Source: an uncultured Collinsella sp.
GTDB lineage: Bacteria > Actinomycetota > Coriobacteriia > Coriobacteriales > Coriobacteriaceae
Length of the DNA: 64,000 bases
Assembly: GCA_958451615.1 (NCBI GenBank)
Contig: CAUDQR010000011.1
Coordinates: forward strand, 16,538 to 80,537
Reading direction: 5' to 3'
Part shown: positions 51,883 to 61,600 of the stretch, in pieces
Position numbering within the stretch: the first letter of the stretch is position 1
Layout of the letters: each line of letters starts with the position of its first letter
Notes under the pieces: model-generated
Seen by the model: the letters and a program-made list of their open reading frames with translations, nothing else
Told to the model about the DNA's origin: nothing
Database searches by the model: none
Position numbers and translations under genes: made by a program

Positions 51883-53913
51883 ATGACCGCACCTACATCC
51901 AAGCTGCTCCAGCCCATTACGGTTGGCCCCCTTGAGCTCAAAAACCGCATTATGTTCCCGCCGCTAACCACCGGCTATGAGGAGCGCGACGGCTCCATCG
52001 GCGAGCGCAGCCTGGCCTTTTACGAGCGTCTGGCCCGTGGCGGCGTGAGCTACATCGTTATTGGCGACGTTGCTCCCGTTATGACCGCAAGCCCCACGCC
52101 CAAGTTGGCGACCGACGCCCAGATCCCCACGTTTAAGGCGCTGGCCGACGCCGTTCACAAGCACGGCGCCAAGGTCGCGCTGCAGCTGTTCCACCCCGAG
52201 TACGATGTGCCCGGCGTCGGCCGCATGGTCATGGGTTCCATGGCCGCCGCCAAGGCTGCGCAGGAGGCCAAGGCCGCCGGCGACGAGGAGACCTTTGCCG
52301 CCAAGATGGCCGAGTCCAACGAGATCCGCAAGCAGGCCTACGCCAAGTTGCACCACGATATGCAGCACTTTGTGAACGAGGCGAGCGTAGAGCAGCTCAC
52401 CCAGATCAAGGAGGCCATCGCCGCCTCGGCCGCTCGCGCGCAGCAGGCCGGCATTGACGCCATCGAGGTCCATGGCGACCGCTTGGTGGGTTCGCTATGT
52501 TCGGCCATCCTCAACCAGCGCACCGACGAGTACGGTGGCTCGTTCGAGAACCGCGTTCGCTATGCGCTCGAGGTTGTCGCCGCCATTAAGGAAGCCGCGC
52601 CGCAGCTGATGGTGGAGTACAAGCTCCCCGTGATCATGGAGAACCCCGACGGCACGCCGCGCGGCAAGGGTGGCCTGCAGCCCGACGAGGCCTGCGAGTT
52701 CGCCAAGCTGCTCGAGGGCGCGGGCATCGACATGATCCAGGTCGCGCAGGCCAACCACACCGGCAACATGGGCGACACCATTCCGCCCATGGGTGCCATG
52801 CCCTACAACTGGACGCTGCCGGTGGCCGAGCGCGTCAAGGCCCTGGTCTCCGTGCCGGTGGCCACCGTCGGCCGTGTTGTTTCGGTCGAGGCCGGCGAGA
52901 AGATTCTTGAGGACGGCGCGGCCGACATTATCGCCTATGGCCGCTCGCTCATGTGCGACCCCGACATTGCGCTGAAGGCCGCGACCGGCGAGCCCATCCG
53001 CGAGTGCCTCAACTGCAACAAGGGCTGCGTCGACGCGATTCAAAACCGCAAGTACATCTCGTGCGTGCTCAATGCCGAGAACGGCGACGAGGCGACCATC
53101 GCCATCAAGCCGGGCGAGGGCGACAAGAAGATCGCCGTGGTGGGCGGCGGTATTGCCGGCCTGGAGGCCGCACGCGTGGCGGCCAAGCGCGGCTACGACG
53201 TGACCGTCTATGAGGCGAGCGATCACTTGGGCGGCCAGATTGTGCTGGCGGCCGCGCCTCCGCGCAAGGATGAGATTATGCGCTCGGTCGAGTATTACGA
53301 GAAGATTCTGCCCGGCCTGGGCGTGAAGGTCGAGCTCAACCATGCCGCTACGGCCGAGGATCTCAACGCCGCCGACGCCGCGATTGTGGCCGTGGGCGCA
53401 CACGACGTGGTCATCCCCGTTCCGGGTGCCGACTCGGACAAGGTCGTCTCGAGCTGGGACGTGCTGGCCGGCAAGGTGGAGCTCAGCGGGCGCGTCGCCG
53501 TCATTGGCGGTGGCCTGGTGGGCACCGAGACTGCCGAGTACCTGCTGCAGCACGGCTGCGAGGTGGCGATCGTCGAGATGCTCGACAAGATTGCCGCGGG
53601 CGAGTCCGAGACCATTCTGCCGCTGATCATGAGCGACTTCGCCGCCCACAACGTGGAACAGCACGTTAAGACCCGCCTGACCGCCGTTACCGACGAGGGC
53701 GTGGAGGCCGTGCACACCACCGAGGACGGCCCCGAGGAGCCGGTGAAGATCGCCTGCGATTACGTGGTGATGGCCGTGGGCTCCAAGGCCAACGCGTTTG
53801 ACCTGGATGGCGTGACGGTGCCCGTGACCTGCGTGGGCGACTGCTCGGGCGAGCGCACCGCCGACATTGCGAGCGCCATTCGCACGGCGTATCACGCGGC
53901 CAACGAGCTCTAA
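51883..53913 (+). CDS. OYE-family NADH:flavin oxidoreductase with 4Fe-4S and FAD/NAD domains
   Basis: A 676-residue enzyme of the 2,4-dienoyl-CoA reductase / enoate reductase type. An FMN TIM barrel (LLQPITVGPLELKNRIMFPPLTTGY, HGDRLVGSLCSAILNQRTDEYGGSFENR) leads to an Fe-S cluster near residues 376-395 (CLNCNKGCVDAIQNRKYISC), then FAD (AVVGGGIAGLEAARVA, about 412) and NAD (VAVIGGGLVGTETAEYLL, about 538) domains. In gut anaerobes such enzymes reduce C=C bonds of bile acids, cinnamates or enoates; the substrate here is unknown. ATG 51883 is seven bases after AGAGGA; an ATG at 51877 abuts it. A helical insert occupies about residues 120-160. Confidence 0.92.
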   Translation: MTAPTSKLLQPITVGPLELKNRIMFPPLTTGYEERDGSIGERSLAFYERLARGGVSYIVIGDVAPVMTASPTPKLATDAQIPTFKALADAVHKHGAKVALQLFHPEYDVPGVGRMVMGSMAAAKAAQEAKAAGDEETFAAKMAESNEIRKQAYAKLHHDMQHFVNEASVEQLTQIKEAIAASAARAQQAGIDAIEVHGDRLVGSLCSAILNQRTDEYGGSFENRVRYALEVVAAIKEAAPQLMVEYKLPVIMENPDGTPRGKGGLQPDEACEFAKLLEGAGIDMIQVAQANHTGNMGDTIPPMGAMPYNWTLPVAERVKALVSVPVATVGRVVSVEAGEKILEDGAADIIAYGRSLMCDPDIALKAATGEPIRECLNCNKGCVDAIQNRKYISCVLNAENGDEATIAIKPGEGDKKIAVVGGGIAGLEAARVAAKRGYDVTVYEASDHLGGQIVLAAAPPRKDEIMRSVEYYEKILPGLGVKVELNHAATAEDLNAADAAIVAVGAHDVVIPVPGADSDKVVSSWDVLAGKVELSGRVAVIGGGLVGTETAEYLLQHGCEVAIVEMLDKIAAGESETILPLIMSDFAAHNVEQHVKTRLTAVTDEGVEAVHTTEDGPEEPVKIACDYVVMAVGSKANAFDLDGVTVPVTCVGDCSGERTADIASAIRTAYHAANEL

Positions 53914-53939
53914 GCAAGAAAGCTATCGCGTATTGAGTG

Positions 53940-53975
53940 GGCGGGGAGTGCCGTATCGGTGCTCCCCGCCTTTTT
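53940..53975 (+). terminator. Terminator of the flavoenzyme gene
   Basis: GGCGGGGAG (53940-53948) pairs with CTCCCCGCC (53962-53970), followed by TTTTT. Confidence 0.9.
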
Positions 53976-54006
53976 GCCAATAGAGTGTCCCTGATCAGCA
54001 GGTTCA

Positions 54007-54087
54007 GAAAATCCGAATCCTTAGAACATGAAAATCCGAATTATATGAACACGAAAATCCGAATCGCAACCACCAAAAAATCCGAAT
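54007..54087 (+). repeat. Four direct repeats GAAAATCCGAAT with exact 23-bp period
   Basis: The 12-bp word starts at 54007, 54030, 54053 and 54076 (the last with A for the first G). The 11-base spacers are unlike one another. The array lies 64 bases before an AAA ATPase start and after the preceding gene's terminator, so it is placed where operators or iterons would act. The period is about two helical turns, which puts every copy on nearly the same face of the DNA. Confidence 0.88.
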
Positions 54088-54135
54088 TTGCTACAGTGGA
54101 ATAGAAGAATCAGAAAGCAGGAACTGGAAATCTGC

Positions 54136-54144
54136 GGGGGGGGG
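54136..54144 (+). promoter_or_regulatory. G9 tract at the ribosome binding position of the second ATPase gene
   Basis: Nine consecutive G residues end six bases before ATG 54151. No other Shine-Dalgarno is present, so the tract itself must pair with the ribosome or replaces the site. Its length should be unstable in replication. Confidence 0.6.
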
Positions 54145-54150
54145 TGACTC

Positions 54151-55455
54151 ATGGCAGGCGAGAGGCTACATCGGGACGGATACATCCCACGTATCGTGGA
54201 TGCGCAAATCGAGCGCTACCTTCGTGTCTTTGGCGCGGTCGAGATTGCGGGCACCAAGTGGTGCGGCAAGACGTGGGCCGCGCTTGAGCACGGGGCGTCC
54301 GTCTCGTATGTCGACGAGAATCTCGACCTCGCGCGTGCCGACCCGGCGATGATGTTGCTGGGAGACCGTCCGCATATTATCGATGAGTGGCAGCGCGTTC
54401 CCCAGATTTGGGACTACGTTAGACACGAGGTTGACCGCACCCGGGGCACGCGCGGCGCCTATATCCTCACGGGTTCCGCCACGCCTGCGTTTGGCTCAAA
54501 GACGGAGGCACCCGCGCATAGTGGAGCCGGCCGCATCGGCCGCGTCCGCATGTACCCCATGACGCTTGCCGAGACAGGTGAGTCCAGCGGCAAGGTGAGC
54601 CTGGCGGGCTTGTTTGAGCATCGTTTTGAGCCCTGTCGGTGCAATGGCGATACACCGGGGCTTGTCGAAGCCGCCTGCCGCGGCGGCTGGCCCGAGGCGA
54701 TCGATATGGTTTCGGCTGACGCCCAGCTCATCGCTCGCGAATATCTCAACACTACGTTTTCGAGCAGCTTCCCGGCGGTTGGTCTCGACCCCGATATTGC
54801 TCGTCGAGTCTCCGCATCGATCGCGCGCAATCTGGGACAGGCGACCACGTATAAAACGATTCTTATGGATATGTTCGGTGCCGAGGGGGAACCCGCAGCG
54901 TTTGCCGACGAGACCAAGGTGCGCAGGTACCTGGATGCCCTCAAAGGCATGTTCATTCTCGAGGAGGTCCCCGGTTGGGTTCCCGCCGCGCGCGACAAAC
55001 GACGCTTTACCGTCAAGCCCAAGCGCTATCTGGCAGATCCGAGCCTTGCTTGCGCCTTGCTAGGTATGTCCTTGCAGGCGCTGCTTGCCGACTGGCAGAC
55101 ATTTGGTCTGGTGTTTGAGAATTTGGTCATACGCGATCTTTCGGTCTACGCACGTTCGCTCGACCTGCTGGATAGCACGCCCGTGCGCTATTATCGCGAC
55201 GATTCGGGCCTTGAATGCGATGCCATCGTGCAGCTAGCCGATGGACGGTGGGCCGCCTTTGAGATTAAGGTGAGCGAAGATAAGGCGAGCGCCGGCGTTG
55301 AGAGCCTCAAGCGCGTTCGCAAGAAGGTCTGTGGAAATCCTCGTTCACGCACACGCGAACCGGAGTTTATGGCCGTGATTGTGGGGGTGGGTGAGTACGC
55401 CCGCGAGGTCGAGGACGGTATCTACGTGATACCCGTGCGCGCGTTGGGGTGTTAA
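54151..55455 (+). CDS. Second AAA ATPase of the DUF4143 type
   Basis: 434 residues. Walker A is Gly34-Thr41 (GTKWCGKT), Walker B is PHIIDEWQRVP, and ILTGSATPAF followed by GAGRIGRVRMYPMTLAE is the sensor/arginine region. The C-terminal DUF4143 half ends with a nuclease-like strand pair (LECDAIVQLADGRWAAFEIKVS), which has the D-x(n)-E-x-K spacing of PD-(D/E)XK folds more clearly than the gene at 49 kb. The two ATPases are distant relatives, not recent copies. Upstream are a 23-bp-period repeat array and a G9 tract. The cellular role of the family is not established; defence or toxin-like roles are possible. Confidence 0.88.
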   Translation: MAGERLHRDGYIPRIVDAQIERYLRVFGAVEIAGTKWCGKTWAALEHGASVSYVDENLDLARADPAMMLLGDRPHIIDEWQRVPQIWDYVRHEVDRTRGTRGAYILTGSATPAFGSKTEAPAHSGAGRIGRVRMYPMTLAETGESSGKVSLAGLFEHRFEPCRCNGDTPGLVEAACRGGWPEAIDMVSADAQLIAREYLNTTFSSSFPAVGLDPDIARRVSASIARNLGQATTYKTILMDMFGAEGEPAAFADETKVRRYLDALKGMFILEEVPGWVPAARDKRRFTVKPKRYLADPSLACALLGMSLQALLADWQTFGLVFENLVIRDLSVYARSLDLLDSTPVRYYRDDSGLECDAIVQLADGRWAAFEIKVSEDKASAGVESLKRVRKKVCGNPRSRTREPEFMAVIVGVGEYAREVEDGIYVIPVRALGC

Positions 55456-55730
55456 GGGGCGGCACGCCGTGTGCCCGCTGCCCGGTGCTGCGGATTGGTG
55501 CAAGTGGTCAGGTTTGTTTGCACCATGTCCTTGGCATATGGAAGAAGCTGCTATTCGTAATCTTTAAGACATCATTAAGGCTTGCGCTGTGGAGCAAACC
55601 GCAGGTCAATGCTATTCTTTTACCTTATCGTATGGTGTTGTATTCTGCCTGAATTCTCTACCTGCGAACAACGGATAAACGCGACCGAGCGGAAAGGATG
55701 GCACGCCCGCTAGCAGGGCAAACGTAAACG
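55456..55730 (+). promoter_or_regulatory. Leader of the surface-protein operon with a structured end
   Basis: These 275 bases contain no gene. The last 60 bases read as purine-rich single-stranded blocks (ACGGATAAACGCG, GGAAAGGA, CAGGGCAAACG) around a short stem GAGCGG/CCGCT. This is reminiscent of a ligand-binding leader such as a GEMM riboswitch, but I cannot match the consensus. A promoter could not be fixed. Confidence 0.25.
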
Positions 55731-56789
55731 ATGAGTGGCATGGACCGACATAGCGAGCTCCAGCAGCACAAGACGGCGGCCGAGTACCGCCAAGCTGCCG
55801 ACGAGCACGTGCGGACCCTCAAGGATTTCTGGAAGGATTTCCTGGTGAGCGGTCTGTTTGTGCTGGCCGCCATCGTTGCCATCTTTGCATGCCTGGCCTG
55901 GTTTGCCGCGAATAACCGAGTGAGTGCCACGGGGAGCACGATCGCGGCGAAGGGCCCGCGGTTTGTGCTCTCGGGAACGCAGGGCGGCACGGCGGGTAAG
56001 TACGACACTCAGGACAACTACGCGTCGGACAGTACAAGCCTTGCCGTGAACAATCTTTTCAACCTCAATAACATGAGCACCGATGGCGGTCTCTCTCCGG
56101 GGTCGGCCGGCCAGCTCCAGCTCAACGTCAGGCCGCTCTGCAATGACCTGCACGATATCACGGTGGAGATGACCTGGGAAATTTCTGTTCAGACGAGCGT
56201 TGCGGGCACGGGCGGCACTGCTGCGGATGCATCGAAAAACGAAGAGATCATCAACTCGCTTAAAGATTTGGTGCGCGGTCATATCCTGGTTTTTCAGGGC
56301 AAAGATGCCTCTGGCTTTTACTCGAATCCGCTGGTCCCCACGACCACCACGGTGACCCAGGACGGGGCCAGCGTCACCGTCATTACGCAGAGCTTTACCA
56401 TCCCAAAGTCGAGCTTTTACGCTGCGGACTCAAATAGCACGACCGAAACCGTCACCAAAACCCTCTACTGGATTTGGCCGGAACAGTTCAAGAGCTATGT
56501 TCGCACGGGCAACGCCGGCTACGGTGGCAACCTTTTTGCGAGCACGGACCCCGCCGCGGGATACGCAGCCCTCGTCGGCGACATCAACAATAACCACGCG
56601 CGCTATTTCCGCGCCGATAGCACGAGCGTGCCAGGTCAGGCGCCTAGCGCGGTTCCGCCTGTCGGAGCCGGCATGTCCTCTGCGGATGTGGAAACCTGCG
56701 CCAGCTACTACAACAACGCCGACGAGATTATCGGCAAGAACGTCAAGTACATTCGCGTGCGCTTCACCGCCAAGGAGGCGGATAAATAA
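55731..56789 (+). CDS. Exported single-span protein, surface-operon gene 1
   Basis: 352 residues. The N-terminal 38 residues are charged and cytoplasmic, then one span at about 39-60 (FLVSGLFVLAAIVAIFACLAWFAANN), followed by an extracellular domain. The segment just outside the membrane (WFAANNRVSATGSTIAAKGPRFVLSG) matches a pattern seen in all three small genes here: an aromatic pair, Asn, then a Gly/Ala-rich strand. The rest is Thr/Ser/Asn-rich beta structure with no catalytic motif. I do not recognise a family; it may be a TasA-like or pilin-like subunit. The start signal is poor. The next gene begins at the base after its stop. Confidence 0.75.
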   Translation: MSGMDRHSELQQHKTAAEYRQAADEHVRTLKDFWKDFLVSGLFVLAAIVAIFACLAWFAANNRVSATGSTIAAKGPRFVLSGTQGGTAGKYDTQDNYASDSTSLAVNNLFNLNNMSTDGGLSPGSAGQLQLNVRPLCNDLHDITVEMTWEISVQTSVAGTGGTAADASKNEEIINSLKDLVRGHILVFQGKDASGFYSNPLVPTTTTVTQDGASVTVITQSFTIPKSSFYAADSNSTTETVTKTLYWIWPEQFKSYVRTGNAGYGGNLFASTDPAAGYAALVGDINNNHARYFRADSTSVPGQAPSAVPPVGAGMSSADVETCASYYNNADEIIGKNVKYIRVRFTAKEADK

Positions 56790-57605
56790 ATGGACGAGCA
56801 GCTTAATGCCCGCGAGCAGGGCGATATCAAACACAACGAAGGAGCGGCAAACCCCGGCGGCAACGGGTTCGGCTCGCACGGCGAAGCGCGTCCGGCTGGC
56901 CGCATCGAGCGCATCAAGGCTTGGGTGAGCGACCACCGTCGCGAATCCCTGGCCATCGTGGGTCTGGTGGCCGTGCTTCTCGTGTTGCTGGGATTGACGC
57001 TCGGATGGTTCGTCGATGCCAATCGCGGCTCCACCGTCGGCAAGATCAAGGAGCCGGCAGAGCTCAAGGTGCTGGGCCCCAACGCTACGGCAACAGAGCA
57101 GATCGACCTGAGCTACAACCCCGAATACGGCGATACCAAGACTGGCAGCACGGTGACGCTCAAGCGCCCGTTTTGCGTGCAGACGGGCGGCGACGGGTTT
57201 GAGCTGCAGCTTGCGAATACGACCAACATTACGGGTCTCACTATCGAGCTGTATAAAGCTGAGGATACGGGCCTAGGTGATGCTCCCGACGTGAGAGGCA
57301 CTGCGGGCGGCAAGCCCTATAGCTGGAAAATGTATGAAACGGATCTGCTGAAGAGCTTCACGCCCATCGAAGACCCGGGCGAGGGCGCAAGCGACCCTAC
57401 ATTCAAGGACTATCAAAACGTCCAGCGCAACGCGCGCCCGCTCTACCGATACAAGAAATTCGGCAAAAGCGAACTCAACGCCAAGACGCTCGACGGCTCG
57501 ACTGGCAACGACACGCTCAACTTTATCATCAAGCTTTCGTGGGACGAGAGCGCCAAAGAGACCGACGTGATCTATGTGATCGCGCGCAACACGAGCGGTA
57601 TGTAG
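56790..57605 (+). CDS. Exported single-span protein, surface-operon gene 2
   Basis: 271 residues. A hydrophilic N-terminus of about 50 residues (Gly/Asn/Glu-rich) leads to one span at about 52-72 (SLAIVGLVAVLLVLLGLTLGWFVDAN) and an extracellular beta domain with a Thr-rich strand (TKTGSTVTLKRPFCVQTG) and many aromatic and acidic residues. The segment LGWFVDANRGSTVGKIKEP repeats the membrane-exit pattern of gene 1. No enzyme motif. It starts one base after gene 1 stops and is 14 bases from gene 3, so it is clearly one operon. Confidence 0.75.
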   Translation: MDEQLNAREQGDIKHNEGAANPGGNGFGSHGEARPAGRIERIKAWVSDHRRESLAIVGLVAVLLVLLGLTLGWFVDANRGSTVGKIKEPAELKVLGPNATATEQIDLSYNPEYGDTKTGSTVTLKRPFCVQTGGDGFELQLANTTNITGLTIELYKAEDTGLGDAPDVRGTAGGKPYSWKMYETDLLKSFTPIEDPGEGASDPTFKDYQNVQRNARPLYRYKKFGKSELNAKTLDGSTGNDTLNFIIKLSWDESAKETDVIYVIARNTSGM

Positions 57606-57619
57606 GAGAGGGGGCGCAC

Positions 57620-58570
57620 ATGGAGAAGCAAGGGAGACAGCAGGATGCCGAGCGCGAGCAGCTGGCAAAAAGCAAAAGCCTAGTCAAGAATAAGCTGGTT
57701 GTGGCGGCAATCGCACTTGTTTGCGCCGTGGCGCTCGTGACGGGTGGTTACTTTACCTATTCCGCCTACACCGCCAACGGATTTCTAAAGTCCGTCGCCG
57801 CAACGGGCACCGCGCAGAGCCTGTTTGCGAGCGATTTGCTCACGGGCTATATGAGTGCGCCTAGCAACGACGACCTCGACCGTGCCCAGCGCTCCGTTAC
57901 GGTGTATCCCAGCAGCGGACAGTGCAGCTTCACCTTTAGCATCTATAACTATTTGCTGAGCAACAGCAACTTCTGCAACGACAAAAACGTGACGTACACC
58001 TTGACGGTCGAGGGGCATGGGCTCGATGGCGCCACGTGGAGCTATGAACCCCAGCCCGGTAGCAGCGTCACGCTTCCGGAGAATCAGCCCACCAAGCACG
58101 ACTACACCGTGACGTTCCCTGAGGACAAGTTGGGACATACCTACTTTGTGATTAGGGCGACGGTGGTTTCGGGCGATAGCCCCGGCACCGAGCTCACCTG
58201 TCTGGCGGCGAAAGTCGTGCCGTCAAAGAAGGCCGAGGTCAAGACCGCCGCGGTTGAGGGTGCGCTGGTTGACGAAACAGATGAAAATACTTTTGCTGAT
58301 TATGCTGCCTGCAACTACCGCGTAACGGTCACGGGAGCACCGACAAGCGTCACGCTCAAGTGGGGGGAGCACGTGGAGATCGACCCGTTCTTCCCGATCA
58401 ACCATAGTGCGACGGTGGATACCGCAACTCGCACGGCTACGTTCACCATGGAGCCTGGCTCGATGATCGTCAACTTCTACCGAGTGGACGGCAAAACGCC
58501 CGATGACTGGAAAAAGCTGGGTATTAGCGTAACCAAAACCCCCCAAACGCGCACGACGGAGACTCAATAA
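57620..58570 (+). CDS. Exported single-span protein, surface-operon gene 3 (TasA/SipW-substrate-like start)
   Basis: 316 residues. A Lys-rich N-terminus precedes one hydrophobic segment (about 24-50, NKLVVAAIALVCAVALVTGGYFTYSAYTANGF) followed by SVAATGTAQSLFASDL. This resembles the signal of SipW-processed TasA-type fibre proteins (a GxxYxYFS-type end, then a strand near AxGT). The mature part contains two Cys-containing beta regions. The start is ATG 57620 after GAGAGGGGGC; an earlier in-frame ATG lies inside the previous gene. If processed by a SipW-like peptidase this could be the fibre subunit, but no such peptidase is in the window. Confidence 0.75.
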   Translation: MEKQGRQQDAEREQLAKSKSLVKNKLVVAAIALVCAVALVTGGYFTYSAYTANGFLKSVAATGTAQSLFASDLLTGYMSAPSNDDLDRAQRSVTVYPSSGQCSFTFSIYNYLLSNSNFCNDKNVTYTLTVEGHGLDGATWSYEPQPGSSVTLPENQPTKHDYTVTFPEDKLGHTYFVIRATVVSGDSPGTELTCLAAKVVPSKKAEVKTAAVEGALVDETDENTFADYAACNYRVTVTGAPTSVTLKWGEHVEIDPFFPINHSATVDTATRTATFTMEPGSMIVNFYRVDGKTPDDWKKLGISVTKTPQTRTTETQ

Positions 58571-58610
58571 CTCTGGAAACAGAGTTTTTAGGATAAGAGG
58601 TACGGAATCG

Positions 58611-61600
58611 ATGAGAACGGCAAAGCGCATACTCGCAGAGTTCATGACGGTGATCATGGTACTCCAGGCATGCTCGCCCACGGTGGCCGCCGTGGCGGCC
58701 GGCTGGCAGAACATTTCGAGCGAGATTGCCGCCGCGTCTGCGGAGGCATCGGATGCAGCCGAGAGCGGCGAGACCAACGGCGACGCCGCGAATGGGTCTG
58801 GGGCGAGTGATGCTGGTGCAGCAGGTGGCGGTGCCCAGGATGGTGCCGCGAAGGACGACGCCGCAACGGGCGATACTTCCGATAGTGCCACGGGTTCCGA
58901 TTTCGCGGGCGACCAGACGGAAAGCGATGATACTGCTGGGGATGCCGCCGCTGACGATGCCGAGCAAGACGCAGATGATGCAGCTTCGGAGGATGTCGCA
59001 GCTCAGGCGGATGCGACGATCAATACTCTGGACGAGCTTGTTAGGCTGCTCGAGGCTAACGGTGCGGAAAGCATCGAGTGCAAAGACGATAACAGCGGAA
59101 TCAAAAGCCTCGATGTCAAGTTGTCGGCGGCGTTTACCATCCTGTCCAACGCCGACGCTTCGCTTTACTACGATGCGCAGATCAAGAGCATCATCACGGG
59201 CGATGCGAAGCTCACCGAGACGGCCAAGAACGGGGCAAAGAACGATATGTCTTTCCAGGGCTTTGGCAGCGATGAGCATCCGTTTGAAGGCAGAATCTAT
59301 AGGTCTCTGAATGGCGTTGATAGCCCTGTTGAGCTTACGGCTAACCGGACGGTTTTTAATAACCTCAAGCTGACTGACCAAAACAAGACGGTCAAGATAA
59401 AGTGGATAGGCGCAACTACCTATAGCGCGCCGATGGTCGCTACGAAGGTCAGCGGTGGGGGCAAGACGCTCAACGCTGTGGTCAACATCGCGAATCCCGT
59501 AGGCACCGACGGGACGGATACGACTTCCGCTCTGACGGCGCCCCTTTTGGGTGAGGCGATGGGTGACCTTACTACAGAGGTCACCTATGGCCCTGCCGGT
59601 TCTCTCGAGAAGCTCAATGTAAATGCAGCGGGAAACATCGGGCTTTTAGCGAATACAGTCAAGAGCGGAACCTTTACGGTGGGGTCTGTTAAGTTTCCCG
59701 ATAGCCTTGCCGCGGGCGGTGTCGTCAAGACGAGCTCCGGTAATGCCGGTCTGCTCGTAGGCACGGTCGAGGATGGCGCGACTCTGAACGTCGGCACCCT
59801 TAATGTTCCCGCTGCTACCGTTCAGTCTGCAAGCGGTTCCGCCGGTGGTGTCGTAGGTCTCGTCGGTTCGAACACAGGCGCCGCAGTCAACGTCACGGAG
59901 GCTCTCGACCTGCACATGCTCACCGTCAAGGGCACCACCGCCAGCGGTGGTTTTATTGGCAAAGCGACAGTGCTCACGCTGGGCGCGGATAATAAGCAGA
60001 TTAGGTGTCCTCTTAATATTGGCGATGAGAACAGCGCTTGTTCTGGTGGCGTTATCGGCGACGTGAGCTTTGCGCAGGGATTTATCGTTAAGCCCAATAT
60101 GTTCGACCTGGGCAACCTTGTGACACTTGGTGCGTCGCAGCGCGCCGGCGCTCTTTTTGGCATGGCCGATATCTCTAATGGAGACATCGTGGTGCAAGGC
60201 GGGACGTATAAGAGCAAACTCGCCTTACCAGAAGATGTTAGTGTCAACGGCAGCTACGGCGGCCTTGTCGGCAAGGTGTTCGCGACGAAAACGGACGACG
60301 ACGGCGCTTTGCGCGCCTTTGTGGTCCAAAAGGATGCGGATAAGAAAACGTGTTCAATTGAGTTTGAACTTGCGGGCAAGCTGTCCGATACGGGCGGTGT
60401 TGTTGGCTATGTTGGCGATAACGCGGATTCCAATTCGCAGCCTGTCAATTCGCAGCCTGTCGCCGTTGTGCTCGACGGCGTAACGGTTACGTGCAAGGGA
60501 GTTGCTTCGGCACGAACGGACGCCGGAAAGTTCGGTGGCGCCGTGGGTGTTATCGACACGCGCAGCGTGCTCGACGTGCGCGATTTTGCGCTTACAAGCG
60601 ATAATGCCATTGGCGGTGCAGCAAACAATCGCGCGGCTGGTATTGCGGGCTCCGCACGGAATGCCGTAATCAAGTTCAGCGGCATCACAAACCTGTCGGG
60701 CGCAAGCTTTGCCGAGAACGCCACGACGGGTCAGCTTGTCTACGAGAACAACAACGCACTGATTTTCGCTGCCGGCGATGGCTCTAACGGTAACGTAACC
60801 GATGAAGACGCTACGGGTTGGACCTATAGGCGCAGCAACAAGGCCTCGAAGACGGATGATATCGCGACCTATGGCGAAGTTATTCGCTTGGGCGATAAAT
60901 TTATTACGCTTGATCCCAGCACTCACAAGCTGACCTTGCCGGCATCGTTGGCGCTGACTAACGGTGCCTACGCCCTAACCACAGCTGAGGATTTCGCCAA
61001 ACTTGCGATTACCTGGCAAACCAACGGCTACTACTCAATGGTCGAAGGCGTTGCCGAAAACAACCTGAACGGCTTGCAGTCCTCGACCATTACGGTGAAC
61101 AACACAATTGACCTCAAGGGTACAGGCCTGACGGGCTTCACGCAGGACCGCGCAGGCGACTCGCAAGTTTTCTCGGGAACGTTGAACGGCGGCGGCACAA
61201 ATGGCAACGGCACAATCAACCTTGCCGTCGGCGAGCCGTACGGCAAGCGTGGTGAAGCTGTGCTTGACGGCAATGACACGAGCAACGGCAACGGCAAAAT
61301 CTACCGCCACGGCCGCTTAGGCTTGTTCGCGGCCGTCAACGGCGCAACCATCTCCAACGTCACAATCGCTGGCTCCATGAAGTTCGATAACGGTTCGGCT
61401 ATCGATGCCGGGTCGCTGGCGGGTGGCATCGTTGGCAACCTGTCATTGTCTAGCGTAACGTGCAAAACGAATATCGCGTGCGATGATACGTTTGCCAATG
61501 ACGTGAACATTGGTGGTATTGCGGGCAGCGTGTCGGCGGCTGCCACGGTTGCGTTTAAGGGTAACAGCAAGGCGCAAACGACTATCACTGCAGCCGGATC

